Below, in pieces: positions 1 through 5,971 of a stretch of DNA of 6,130 nt. The number at the start of each line of letters is the position of its first letter. The first letter of the stretch is position 1. Location of the stretch: positions 1-6,130 of the forward strand of contig CABQOK010000094.1 in NCBI GenBank assembly GCA_902465755.1, in the 5' to 3' direction. Source of the stretch: an uncultured Anaerococcus sp. (GTDB lineage: Bacteria > Bacillota > Clostridia > Tissierellales > Peptoniphilaceae). The notes under the pieces are model-generated. The model was not told the origin of the DNA. It searched no databases and worked only from the letters and a program-made list of their open reading frames with translations. The translations under genes were made by a program, and so were the position numbers.

Positions 1-2
1 CG

Positions 3-57
3 TTTTAGTGTTTTTTTGTTAGAGTTCATCCCCACGTATTTGGGTAATACACTAAAA
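3..57. repeat. Nine-base inverted repeat TTTTAGTGT / ACACTAAAA
   Basis: TTTTAGTGT at 3-11 is perfectly complementary to ACACTAAAA at 49-57. A second small dyad, CCCA (31-34) with TGGG (41-44), lies inside it. Together they could form a two-stem structure. It brackets the ATG at 29-27 of the putative leftward frame. Confidence 0.5.
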
Positions 58-129
58 AGCCCCTCCATTCGTATTCCGGATTTTGGGGTTCAGGACAGGA
101 TGTTTAGTTTCCTCGTCTTTTTCTATATT

Positions 130-149
130 GGGGCTTTTGCAACAGCCCC
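130..149 (+). terminator. Palindrome: plus-strand terminator or IS terminal repeat
   Basis: GGGGCT (130-135) pairs with AGCCCC (144-149), and the TTGCAA between them is itself palindromic, so the 20 bases form a dyad with a single T/C mismatch. On the plus strand the stem is followed by TTTT (150-153), giving an intrinsic-terminator shape for transcripts coming from the left. On the minus strand, where it directly follows the transporter operon, no U-tract follows the stem, so operon termination here would be inefficient or factor-assisted. The same bases may be the terminal repeat of a mobile element. Confidence 0.45.
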
Positions 150-151
150 TT

Positions 152-862
152 TTACTTAAAATATATATGCCTATTTCCATCAAAATCCCTAATATCTGTC
201 TCCATATCGAATATATCCCTAAACATCTCCTCGTCCATGACCTTTTTGGATGGGCCTTGTTTGTAGATTTTCTTGTTATCGATTAGGATTATGTGATCGG
301 CGAATTTTTCTATTAGGCCTATTTGGTGGAGACTTATTAAAGTCGTAAGATTTAACCTCTCTGTTAAATCTTTTATTATTCTCATAATCTCGTATTGGTT
401 TTTGAGGTCTAGGGCACTTACTGGTTCGTCTAGGAGGAGGATTTTAGGATCTCCCACAAGGGCTTGGCCTATAAAGACCTTCTGCACTTCTCCTCCTGAC
501 AATTTATTTATATATTTATCCTTGTATTTTCTGATATCCAATAAGTCCAAGATTTTTTCGACGTCTTTCTTATCATTGTCCGTAATTCTTAGGGAAAGAT
601 CAGCTACCTTGCCAAGCAATATAGTCTCGAATACTGTAAATCTTGCCTTTGAATTGATATTTTGATTAAGATAGGATACTTTTCCATCTGTTAATATTTC
701 ACCTTCGTAACTTTTGATTCCGCTTATGGCATTTAGGATTGTCGATTTGCCTGAGCCGTTTCTTCCCATGAGGATATTTACTTTTCCTGCTTGTATTTTA
801 AAGGAAATATCATCTATTACCTTCTTGTCGTAGGAGATGGATAGGTTTTTAGCTTCAATCAT
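152..862 (-). CDS. ABC transporter ATP-binding protein, FepC/FecE type
   Basis: This is the cytoplasmic ATPase that powers the adjacent FecCD-type permease, 236 residues and slightly short for the FepC/BtuD group. All ABC motifs are intact: aromatic A-loop Y11, Walker A GRNGSGKST (33-41), Q-loop Q67, signature LSGGE (121-125), Walker B ILLLDEP (141-147), D-loop SALD and switch histidine H179. The frame is open to a TTG at 874, but the ATG at 862 has GGAGG (868-872) five bases upstream and is the better start. With it the gene overlaps the permease stop by 8 bases (ATGATTGA), indicating translational coupling. It is the last gene of the lar operon. The substrate cannot be read from an ATPase. 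Nickel or cobalt is inferred from context, with iron-siderophore, heme or corrinoid as the generic alternatives. The C-terminus (GNRHIYFK) looks natural rather than truncated. Confidence 0.93.
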   Translation of the reverse strand: MIEAKNLSISYDKKVIDDISFKIQAGKVNILMGRNGSGKSTILNAISGIKSYEGEILTDGKVSYLNQNINSKARFTVFETILLGKVADLSLRITDNDKKDVEKILDLLDIRKYKDKYINKLSGGEVQKVFIGQALVGDPKILLLDEPVSALDLKNQYEIMRIIKDLTERLNLTTLISLHQIGLIEKFADHIILIDNKKIYKQGPSKKVMDEEMFRDIFDMETDIRDFDGNRHIYFK

Positions 863-1814
863 TTTTGCCTCCAAAAAAGAATATAAATATCAAAGGAAGT
901 CCAACAAGACTTGCTATAATTCCTATAGGAAGGATAGCGCCTGGTTTTACGATTTTGGATAAGCCTGATGAAAATACCAAAAGAATTGCTCCTATAAGGC
1001 TTGATCCTATTAGATAATACCTTTGGTCCTCTCCTAGGATTTTCCTTGCTAAATGTGGGGCTATGACGCCTATAAAGCCTATTACTCCTGCAAAGCTTAC
1101 CCCGATTGATGAAAGAATCGATACGATCATAAAGGTCTTAATCTTGACTCTTTTGACATCTACTCCCAGACTTTTGGCCCTATCTTCACCAAATCTTAGG
1201 CTAGTAAGCTTATGACTGTCTTTGATGATTAGGATAAAGGCTAGGATGAAGGATGCGAAAAGAATCGCAATTTGTTTGGGCTTGGTGTTAGAAACAGAGC
1301 CAAAGAGCCAAAAGACGATTGATGATAGGGTTTCGTCTGTGGATATGTATTGCATTAGACTTGTAAGGGAGTCAAAGAAGAATTTGACAGAAATTCCAGC
1401 AAGGATCATTGAGCTTGTCTGAGCGAAGTTTCTCCTTGATATTATATAGACGAATATTATAGCTATGAGGGCAAAGCCAATGGCCCCGAAGGCTATAAGA
1501 TTAATCGATATACCTAAAAGGAGAAAGAGGGAGGCACCAAAGCCTGCAGCAGAGGAGACTCCTAGGGTAAAGGGACTTGCTAGGGGATTGTCTAGGATAG
1601 TCTGCATACAAGCCCCAGCAAGACCCAAGATCATGCCGAGAACAAGGGCTGTAGCCATCTCTGGCATCCTGATTTTTAAAAGAATTGTTCTTTGAAGCTC
1701 ATTTAGGCTTATGATATCTCCCAAAGTAAGCTCTCCTACTCCTATGAAAAGGTCTATGAAACATATGAGAAGACTTACTAAGCTTAGGATAAGAATCTTT
1801 TTATTCTTATTCAT
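855..1814 (-). CDS. ABC transporter permease, FecCD/BtuC family (putative nickel uptake)
   Basis: This is a polytopic membrane protein of 319 residues with roughly ten hydrophobic segments, the usual size of FecCD/BtuC permeases. Family hallmarks are visible: RMPEMATALVLGMILGLAGA (49-68), followed by Q71 and NPLASPFTLGV (76-86), the cytoplasmic stretch GEDRAKSLGV (209-218) that should contact the ATPase, GVIGFIGVIAPHLAR (243-257), and the C-terminal LPIGIIASLVGLP (295-307). It presumably acts as a homodimer forming the channel, since only one permease gene is present. Its ATG lies inside the end of the binding-protein gene (8-base overlap, ATGAATAA), and its own end overlaps the ATPase start. 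The family carries ferric siderophores, heme, cobalamin and, in some Helicobacter systems, nickel or cobalt. Nickel is my inference from the three NPN-cofactor genes upstream. Confidence 0.93.
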   Translation of the reverse strand: MNKNKKILILSLVSLLICFIDLFIGVGELTLGDIISLNELQRTILLKIRMPEMATALVLGMILGLAGACMQTILDNPLASPFTLGVSSAAGFGASLFLLLGISINLIAFGAIGFALIAIIFVYIISRRNFAQTSSMILAGISVKFFFDSLTSLMQYISTDETLSSIVFWLFGSVSNTKPKQIAILFASFILAFILIIKDSHKLTSLRFGEDRAKSLGVDVKRVKIKTFMIVSILSSIGVSFAGVIGFIGVIAPHLARKILGEDQRYYLIGSSLIGAILLVFSSGLSKIVKPGAILPIGIIASLVGLPLIFIFFFGGKND

Positions 1815-2985
1815 ATTTGCTAAACCAAGTTCCTTGATATTCTATAGGCATGAAGTTTTCGTAAAAGTCTTTCATATCAGCCTCTGGGTCCACATCTTCG
1901 AAAAGCTCCGGGTGAAAGGTCTTGGCTAGAGTCTCGTAAGCGTAGAAGTCGCTCATATCTCTTGCTAGGTTTTGACCTATGACATAAACATTTTTTTCCT
2001 TTATAGCAGATAGGTCCTTCCAACCATTCCTAGTCTTGTATTTATCAAGTTTTTTACTTATATCTTCTGGATTAATGCCAAAGCCCATCTTCATTGACTC
2101 AGGTTTTTCTATCCATTCTGCTCCAGTGATGAAAATCATATCAGGATCTTGGGATAGGACAAATTCCTCAGAAACTGGAGTCGCCTCTTTTTCTCCAAGT
2201 ACTTCTCCTGTAAGATTGTATCCACCGGCATCGTTTATGATCTTACCCCACATCATTTCGTTGCCGTAGGAGTTACCATAAGCGTGTTCTCCCTCGTAAC
2301 CGTGTTCCAGGTAGACATTAGGCTTATCTTTCACATCTTTTAGTTTTTCTTTCATAGTATCAATTTTTTCCTTATAAAAGCCATTTAATTTGTCGAGATT
2401 TTTATCAAGTCCTGTCGCTTTGGCTATAATTTCTGTAGACTTTAGGTGACCCGCGAAATCTTGGCTGTGATAGTCGACATAGATTATTGGAAGATCAATC
2501 TTGTCTTCGATAGCATCTAGCTGGGCCTTGTAGGAGACTGGAGCGATGATTCCGTCAGCATCAATAGATAGAAGCTCTTCTAGGGAAAAGTCGTTGTCTG
2601 CGAAGTTACTTACTCTTTTGACATCATCAAGCTCTGGGATTTTGTCTACAAGCTTTTGGTAAAGGTCGTTTCTATCTCGTCTTATACCGTCATCCATGGC
2701 GGCAATTTTCTTGTAGAAATTCTCCCTATCCAGATACATCATAGTCATAAATGGACCACCAGAACCTGAGCCTTGTATTATGACCTTATCCATGGGCTTA
2801 TCAAGCTTGATTTCTCGTCCTAAGACATCTTCGATTACAAGTTTGGCCTCACTCTTATCTTCTGTACTTTCCCCGCTTTCTACCTTAGCTTTTGTTTCAT
2901 TTTCCTCTGCCTTATTTCCTCCACAAGAGGCAAGGACTAGGAGGAAGACTATTAAAAGCCCTATATTTCTTAAATTATTTTTCAT
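1807..2985 (-). CDS. Lipoprotein substrate-binding protein, FepB/BtuF class (putative nickel binding)
   Basis: This is the extracytoplasmic binding protein of the ABC importer, 392 residues and membrane-anchored. The N-terminus is a classical lipoprotein signal: a short basic stretch, the hydrophobic core GLLIVFLLVL, then lipobox LASC with the lipidated Cys at 21. A charged linker (about 24-48) precedes the binding domain, which opens with VIEDVLGREIKLDKP (50-64), the usual start of COG0614 proteins. Possible ligand positions include H173, H180, H228 and H234 in DYHSQDF and EHGYEGEHAYG, but I cannot assign them. The frame is also open to an ATG at 2997, yet only the ATG at 2985 has a ribosome site (GGAG at 2992-2995, spacing 6) and gives a compact signal peptide. 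The gene overlaps the end of larC2 by 11 bases. Substrate is inferred as nickel from operon context; iron-siderophore or corrinoid remain possible. Confidence 0.88.
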   Translation of the reverse strand: MKNNLRNIGLLIVFLLVLASCGGNKAEENETKAKVESGESTEDKSEAKLVIEDVLGREIKLDKPMDKVIIQGSGSGGPFMTMMYLDRENFYKKIAAMDDGIRRDRNDLYQKLVDKIPELDDVKRVSNFADNDFSLEELLSIDADGIIAPVSYKAQLDAIEDKIDLPIIYVDYHSQDFAGHLKSTEIIAKATGLDKNLDKLNGFYKEKIDTMKEKLKDVKDKPNVYLEHGYEGEHAYGNSYGNEMMWGKIINDAGGYNLTGEVLGEKEATPVSEEFVLSQDPDMIFITGAEWIEKPESMKMGFGINPEDISKKLDKYKTRNGWKDLSAIKEKNVYVIGQNLARDMSDFYAYETLAKTFHPELFEDVDPEADMKDFYENFMPIEYQGTWFSKYE

Positions 2986-3409
2986 ATTTTTCTCCATAAA
3001 TTAATCTCATTTTATCAAATGCTTCTTTGATCGATATATTTTCTTTCTCTGCCAAGTCTTTCGCTGACTTATATTCTGGATATGTGTAGGAAGAATCCTT
3101 GTGGTATACCTTCTTAAAGAAAAGCTTTAGACCCTTATGGTCAATTGAGATAATCTCTCTATCTAGGATTGACCTTTCGACTTCTATTTTTCTGATGCCA
3201 ATTGATGTAGTGTTCGCAAAGATTATATCTTCGACTTCTTCGATTCTGCCCTTATCACAAAGTACGGAAAGCTTGTAGGCTGGACGGTTTTTCTTCATGA
3301 AAATTGGAGTGTAGAAAGAGTCTCTAGCAACCTCCATAAGCTTATCCATGACAAAGCCCAAAACTTCCCCCGTAGTGTCATCAATGTTTGTTTCTGCTAA
3401 GATCAGGCT
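2975..3409 (-). CDS. larC2: LarC2: C-terminal part of nickel insertase LarC, made by -1 frameshift
   Basis: This is the C-terminal domain of LarC, the CTP-dependent enzyme that inserts nickel into the pincer nucleotide. The frame has no normal start. Just upstream it is closed by a TAA at 3418-3416, inside the run of nine A, and it becomes readable if ribosomes slip back one base on that run after LarC1 codon 277. The joined product reads on through ETNIDDTTGEVLGFVMDKL and MKKNRPAYKLSVLC, the typical LarC C-terminal signature, and totals 421 residues, a normal LarC length. Separate initiation at TTG 3361 would lose the conserved ETNIDD block, so it is unlikely to be the functional start. In Lactobacillus plantarum larC is likewise split into larC1 and larC2 and joined by programmed frameshifting. 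The gene overlaps the binding-protein gene downstream. Confidence 0.9.
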   Translation of the reverse strand, partial: SLILAETNIDDTTGEVLGFVMDKLMEVARDSFYTPIFMKKNRPAYKLSVLCDKGRIEEVEDIIFANTTSIGIRKIEVERSILDREIISIDHKGLKLFFKKVYHKDSSYTYPEYKSAKDLAEKENISIKEAFDKMRLIYGEKYEK

Positions 3410-4239
3410 TTTTTTTTAGGATTTTCTATCTCCATAACTCTTAGGATATTAGTAGACTTCTCAAAGTCCTTGTTTCCTGCACCAAGACCGATTTTCTTGA
3501 TTGAAAACTCTTTGATATCCTCTCCTTTAGAAAAATATTTAACTATAGCAGCTCCGGTTGGGGTTACATGCTCGCCATAGTCATCTATGATATTTAGGTT
3601 GATATTTGAATCCTTCAATATATTTGCTACTGCTGGAACCGGGATTGGCATAAATCCATGGGCACATTTTTGCATGCCACATCCTTCAAAGAGCTTGGAA
3701 AAGTATATATTTTCAACACCGAGATCTTCTAGAAGAACTGTTACTCCCACTATATCTATGATGGAGTCGATAGCCCCTACTTCGTGGAAGTGGACTTCGT
3801 TTTTATCTATCCCGTGGGCCTTGGACTCAGCTTCTCCTATGATATCAAAAATCCCTAGGGCGTCTTTCTTTACTTTTTCTGAAAGAACGTCTGAGCCATT
3901 TATGATTTTTCCTATATCAGAGATATTTCTATGGACATGGCTGTGAGAGTGGTGGTCATGGTCATGATGATGGTCATGATGGTGGTGATTGTGACCTTCA
4001 TGGTGGTGGTGATTTTCATGGTCGTGATCTTCGCCATGGTCCTCATTTTCTAGGATCACATCGAAGTTATAGGCATCGATTCCGCTCTTTAGGGCTCTAT
4101 CAAAGACAAGTTTGTAGCCATCAATCCCAAGTGAATCGATCGCTTCTACTAGTTTTTCTTGACTTGCTCCAAGGTCTAAGAGAGCTCCGATTGTCATATC
4201 TCCAGCTATTCCAGAATACATTTCAAAATATAAGTCCAT
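3403..4239 (-). CDS. larC1: LarC1: N-terminal part of pyridinium-bisthiocarboxylate nickel insertase
   Basis: This is the N-terminal domain of LarC, which completes the NPN cofactor by inserting nickel between the two thiocarboxylates and the pyridinium carbon with CTP hydrolysis. Without a frameshift it gives 278 residues ending NPKKKA. Conserved LarC blocks are MYSGIAGDMTIGALLDLG (7-24), HFHEVGAIDSIIDIVG (150-165), PIPVPA (198-203), TPTGAA (226-231) and GLGAG (251-255). Residues 68-103 are a histidine-rich insert with 21 histidines in 36 residues, typical of LarC and presumably a nickel reservoir. The position usually occupied by Asp in LYFDxxSG is Glu (E6). The start abuts the larB stop codon, with AGGAG (4246-4250) six bases upstream inside larB. 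The TGA stop is three bases beyond the A9 run where slippage into larC2 is expected. Confidence 0.95.
   Translation of the reverse strand: MDLYFEMYSGIAGDMTIGALLDLGASQEKLVEAIDSLGIDGYKLVFDRALKSGIDAYNFDVILENEDHGEDHDHENHHHHEGHNHHHHDHHHDHDHHSHSHVHRNISDIGKIINGSDVLSEKVKKDALGIFDIIGEAESKAHGIDKNEVHFHEVGAIDSIIDIVGVTVLLEDLGVENIYFSKLFEGCGMQKCAHGFMPIPVPAVANILKDSNINLNIIDDYGEHVTPTGAAIVKYFSKGEDIKEFSIKKIGLGAGNKDFEKSTNILRVMEIENPKKKA
3409..3433 (-). promoter_or_regulatory. Programmed -1 frameshift signal in larC
   Basis: The mRNA reads CCU AAA AAA AAA GCC UGA in the larC1 frame. Nine consecutive A (3417-3409) give a slippery A AAA AAA heptamer. A slip back of one base leads into the LarC2 frame (AGC CUG AUC) just before the zero-frame stop. 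A Shine-Dalgarno-like GGAG (3433-3430) lies 12 bases upstream of the A-run, about where the internal stimulator sits in the bacterial dnaX frameshift. A run of nine A could also allow RNA polymerase slippage, with the same result. Confidence 0.8.
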
Positions 4240-4986
4240 TTATTTCTCCTCTATTAGTTTATTTATTTGGCAAGCAGCGTAGGCTGCTCCGTAGCCATTG
4301 TCAATATTTACTACAGAAATTCCTTCGGCACAGGTCGAAAGCATGGTAAGGAGGGCAGATATACCATTAAAGCTTGCCCCGTAGCCCACAGAAGTTGGCA
4401 CTGCTATGATTGGCTTATCGACAAGTCCTGCAAGGACAGTGGCAAGGGCTCCCTCCATGCCGGCTATTGCAATTATCACATTAGCTTTTTTAATCTCGTC
4501 GATTTTATTTAACATCCTGTGAAGACCAGATACTCCAACATCGTAAAAGCGGCTTACCCTAGCTCCAAAAAACTCTGCCGTAAGGGCGGCCTCTTCTGCT
4601 ACGAAAAGATCTGCAGTTCCGCCTGTACATACTGCTATATTTCCGATTTGAGCTAGCTTCTCATATTCTAGAGAAATAATCCTAGCTGTAGGGTCATACT
4701 TTGCTTGGGGGATTTCTTTTTTCACAAGTTCGTATTGATCTTTACTTGCCCTAGTGCCTATGACTGAATCGCGTCTTTCGGCAAAAGCCTTGAAGATTTC
4801 CACCAAAGCAAAGTCCTCCTTGCCCTGGCAGAAGATAGTTTCAGGAAAGCCCCTCCTGTTTTTTCTTTGAAAGTCGAGCTTTGCTATATCTATATCCTTA
4901 AAATTAAAGTCCTTAAGATAGGCTAGGCCCTCATCGATTGTCATCTTGCCGTTTTTAATATTTTCTAAAAATTCTTTATCATTCAT
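4240..4986 (-). CDS. larB: LarB: pyridinium-3,5-biscarboxylic acid mononucleotide synthase
   Basis: LarB performs the first step of NPN cofactor synthesis: it carboxylates the pyridinium ring of nicotinic acid adenine dinucleotide and cleaves the phosphoanhydride, releasing AMP. The 248 residues match the family length. The C-terminal half is the PurE-like carboxylase domain, with VCTGGTADLFVAEEAA (119-134), AGMEGALATVLAGLVD (175-190), PTSVGYGASFNG (197-208) and TCAEGISVVNIDNG (218-231). C219 in that last motif is the likely equivalent of the catalytic cysteine (C221 in L. plantarum) that forms a covalent adduct with the substrate. The N-terminal part includes the conserved RRGFPETIFCQGK block (44-56). 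The ATG overlaps the larE stop by 8 bases (ATGAATGA) with no clear Shine-Dalgarno of its own, so it probably depends on coupling to larE translation. Confidence 0.96.
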   Translation of the reverse strand: MNDKEFLENIKNGKMTIDEGLAYLKDFNFKDIDIAKLDFQRKNRRGFPETIFCQGKEDFALVEIFKAFAERRDSVIGTRASKDQYELVKKEIPQAKYDPTARIISLEYEKLAQIGNIAVCTGGTADLFVAEEAALTAEFFGARVSRFYDVGVSGLHRMLNKIDEIKKANVIIAIAGMEGALATVLAGLVDKPIIAVPTSVGYGASFNGISALLTMLSTCAEGISVVNIDNGYGAAYAACQINKLIEEK

Positions 4987-5836
4987 GATCTAACCATGGA
5001 TTAAGCTTAAGCTTATCTTCCTTTTCTATTACTTCATCCATAGAACCTGACCTATAGCCTTCAAGGTCGAGATTTACATATTTGAAGCCAAATTCTTTAA
5101 GTTTTGCGACGATTTCATCTACCTTACTGAAGACTGTATCAAAATCCTTCCTATCGACTTCAATTCTAGTATTGTCTCCGTAGACTCTAACACGGACATT
5201 TTCAAGACCTAGATTTTTTAGATAGATTTCCGCCTTGTTTATTGCCTCGAATTTATCCTTATCAATCAGTTCATTGTATGGAAATCTAGTTGCAAGACAA
5301 GGAGCAGAAGGTCTCTTGTATACTGATAAGTTTAACTCTTTGGCATAGGCTCTTACCATATCCTTAGTAAAGCCAGCTTCCTTTAAGGGACTTACAACTC
5401 CCTTATCATTAAGGGCCCTTACTCCTGGTCTAAAAACTTTGTAATCGTCGAGATTTGATCCGTCTACTACATATTTGTATCCAAGCTCATCTTTTAGCTT
5501 GAAGGCTTCTTCGAACAGGAAGCTCTTACAATGATAGCATCTGTCAATAGTGTTATGTTTTATATATTCATTGTCGAAGACATCAATATCTACAACTTTT
5601 AGGTCGACATCCATCTCACAGGCTAAGTTTTGAGAGTTCTCTAAATCTCCGTCTGGAGTGGTATTTGTGTTATACATTATAGCAACGACATCGTTTTTCT
5701 CTTTTCTATACATGCTTGCAAGCTTTAAGATCAGAGATGAGTCAACACCACCAGAAAATGCTAGGACAAATTTCTCCTTGAGGAGATCTTTGACTATATT
5801 ATCGAGTTTTTCTTTCTTTTCTTTATCTATGTCCAT
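4979..5836 (-). CDS. larE: LarE: ATP-dependent sulfur transferase for the nickel-pincer cofactor
   Basis: LarE adenylates the two ring carboxylates of the LarB product and replaces them with thiocarboxylates. The 285 residues are of usual length. The PP-loop pyrophosphatase motif SGGVDSS lies at 28-34, and DGSNLDDYKVFRPG (125-138) and RPSAPCLATRFPY (175-187) are family signatures. Three cysteines stand out: C100 and C103 in RCYHC, and C180 in PCLATR. C180 aligns with the sacrificial cysteine of L. plantarum LarE (C176). The extra CxxC pair suggests the version reported to bind a [4Fe-4S] cluster, as in Thermotoga maritima, instead of sacrificing its own sulfur. That is inference, since I cannot align the families here. 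The ATG at 5836 has AAAGGA (5847-5842) five bases upstream. It is the first gene of the operon, directly after the leader. Confidence 0.96.
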   Translation of the reverse strand: MDIDKEKKEKLDNIVKDLLKEKFVLAFSGGVDSSLILKLASMYRKEKNDVVAIMYNTNTTPDGDLENSQNLACEMDVDLKVVDIDVFDNEYIKHNTIDRCYHCKSFLFEEAFKLKDELGYKYVVDGSNLDDYKVFRPGVRALNDKGVVSPLKEAGFTKDMVRAYAKELNLSVYKRPSAPCLATRFPYNELIDKDKFEAINKAEIYLKNLGLENVRVRVYGDNTRIEVDRKDFDTVFSKVDEIVAKLKEFGFKYVNLDLEGYRSGSMDEVIEKEDKLKLNPWLDHE

Positions 5837-5925
5837 AATATTCCTTTCTTTTTTTATAAATAAAAAAGGGCATAGGAATCCCCTAAACCCTCATGGTAAT
5901 CTAAAAAAGTTAGCTTCATACTAAC
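5837..5925 (-). promoter_or_regulatory. lar operon 5' leader
   Basis: About 89 nt separate the predicted transcription start (near 5925) from the larE ATG. The leader contains a small 5' stem, GTTAG/CTAAC (5909-5925), followed by six U, then the attenuator-like hairpin, then an A-rich stretch and the larE ribosome site. I do not recognise a known riboswitch class in it. Confidence 0.5.
5862..5890 (-). terminator. Attenuator-like intrinsic terminator in the larE leader
   Basis: In the mRNA, GGG (5890-5888) pairs with CCC (5870-5868) and UAGG (5885-5882) with CCUA (5876-5873), with a small internal loop and a GGAUU loop, directly followed by six U (5867-5862). This is a textbook intrinsic terminator, but it sits between the promoter and larE with no gene in front of it, so it would act by attenuation. 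A competing stem is possible: CAUGAGG (5895-5889) with CCUAUG (5876-5871), which would take away the 3' arm and allow readthrough. Confidence 0.6.
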
Positions 5926-5931
5926 AAATTT

Positions 5932-5960
5932 ATCTTAACATATAAAAAAAGCTAGGTCAA
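5932..5960 (-). promoter_or_regulatory. Sigma-A-type promoter for the lar-transporter operon
   Basis: On the minus strand, TTGACC (5960-5955) matches the -35 consensus at five of six positions. After exactly 17 bases, TAAGAT (5937-5932) matches the -10 box at four of six, keeping the key first TA and last T. Transcription should start near 5925. No other convincing promoter was noticed inside the operon, where genes overlap throughout. Confidence 0.65.
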
Positions 5961-5971
5961 GAACTAAGCTT
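5949..5971. promoter_or_regulatory. Imperfect dyad, candidate operator
   Basis: AAGCTAG (5949-5955) and CTAAGCTT (5964-5971) are inverted repeats apart from one inserted A, separated by eight bases. The dyad covers the -35 box of the lar promoter and touches the putative -10 box of the divergent gene. A repressor or metal sensor bound here could control both sides. No regulator gene is in the window and the motif matches none that I can name. Confidence 0.3.

Larger units (their letters stand above)
1..149 (-). mobile_element. Possible insertion-sequence end, partial (IS1182-like?)
   Basis: This is the only non-operon DNA on the left side. It begins 3 bases beyond the ATPase stop codon. Read on the minus strand it opens with GGGGCTGTTGCAAAA, which resembles the GTTGCAAA-type terminal repeats I associate with IS1182 and IS6 family elements. 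About 120 bases further in, an open frame reaches the window edge with the basic peptide MNSNKKTLK from ATG at 29-27. The same frame is open back to an ATG at 68-66. A short lysine-rich start followed by an inward-reading transposase would suit an IS, but only 9 codons from the nearer ATG are visible and neither ATG has a convincing ribosome binding site. The second terminal repeat lies outside the window, so this is a hypothesis. The alternative is plain intergenic DNA with a terminator. Confidence 0.35.

Noticed and set aside
83..286. Plus-strand open frame of 67 codons crossing the ATPase end
   Set aside because: Most of it is antisense to the clearly coding ATPase gene, no ribosome site precedes it, and the peptide resembles no family.
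1465..1695. Plus-strand open frame of 76 codons opposite the permease
   Set aside because: It is antisense to transmembrane-segment codons, a common source of spurious basic frames, with no promoter or ribosome site seen.
2975..3361. Independent LarC2 start at TTG 3361
   Set aside because: A GGGGGA lies upstream, but this start would drop the conserved ETNIDD block that is in frame back to the A9 run. Frameshift joining explains the sequence better.
3587..3946. Plus-strand open frame of 119 codons opposite larC1
   Set aside because: It is entirely antisense to conserved LarC blocks, has no recognisable motifs and no Shine-Dalgarno.
3934..4030. CRISPR-like or tandem repeat array in the GTGGTCATGATGG region
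   Set aside because: The repeats are irregular, without spacers, and simply encode the His/Asp-rich loop of LarC in frame.
3403..4239. larC as a pseudogene broken by an indel
   Set aside because: Both halves keep full family conservation and the break is exactly at a slippery run with a stimulator, as in the known larC1/larC2 arrangement. A sequencing error in the A-run cannot be fully excluded.
5658..5924. Plus-strand open frame of 88 codons opposite the larE start and leader
   Set aside because: It is antisense to the LarE N-terminus and the larE leader, has no convincing start, and its composition follows the opposite-strand gene.
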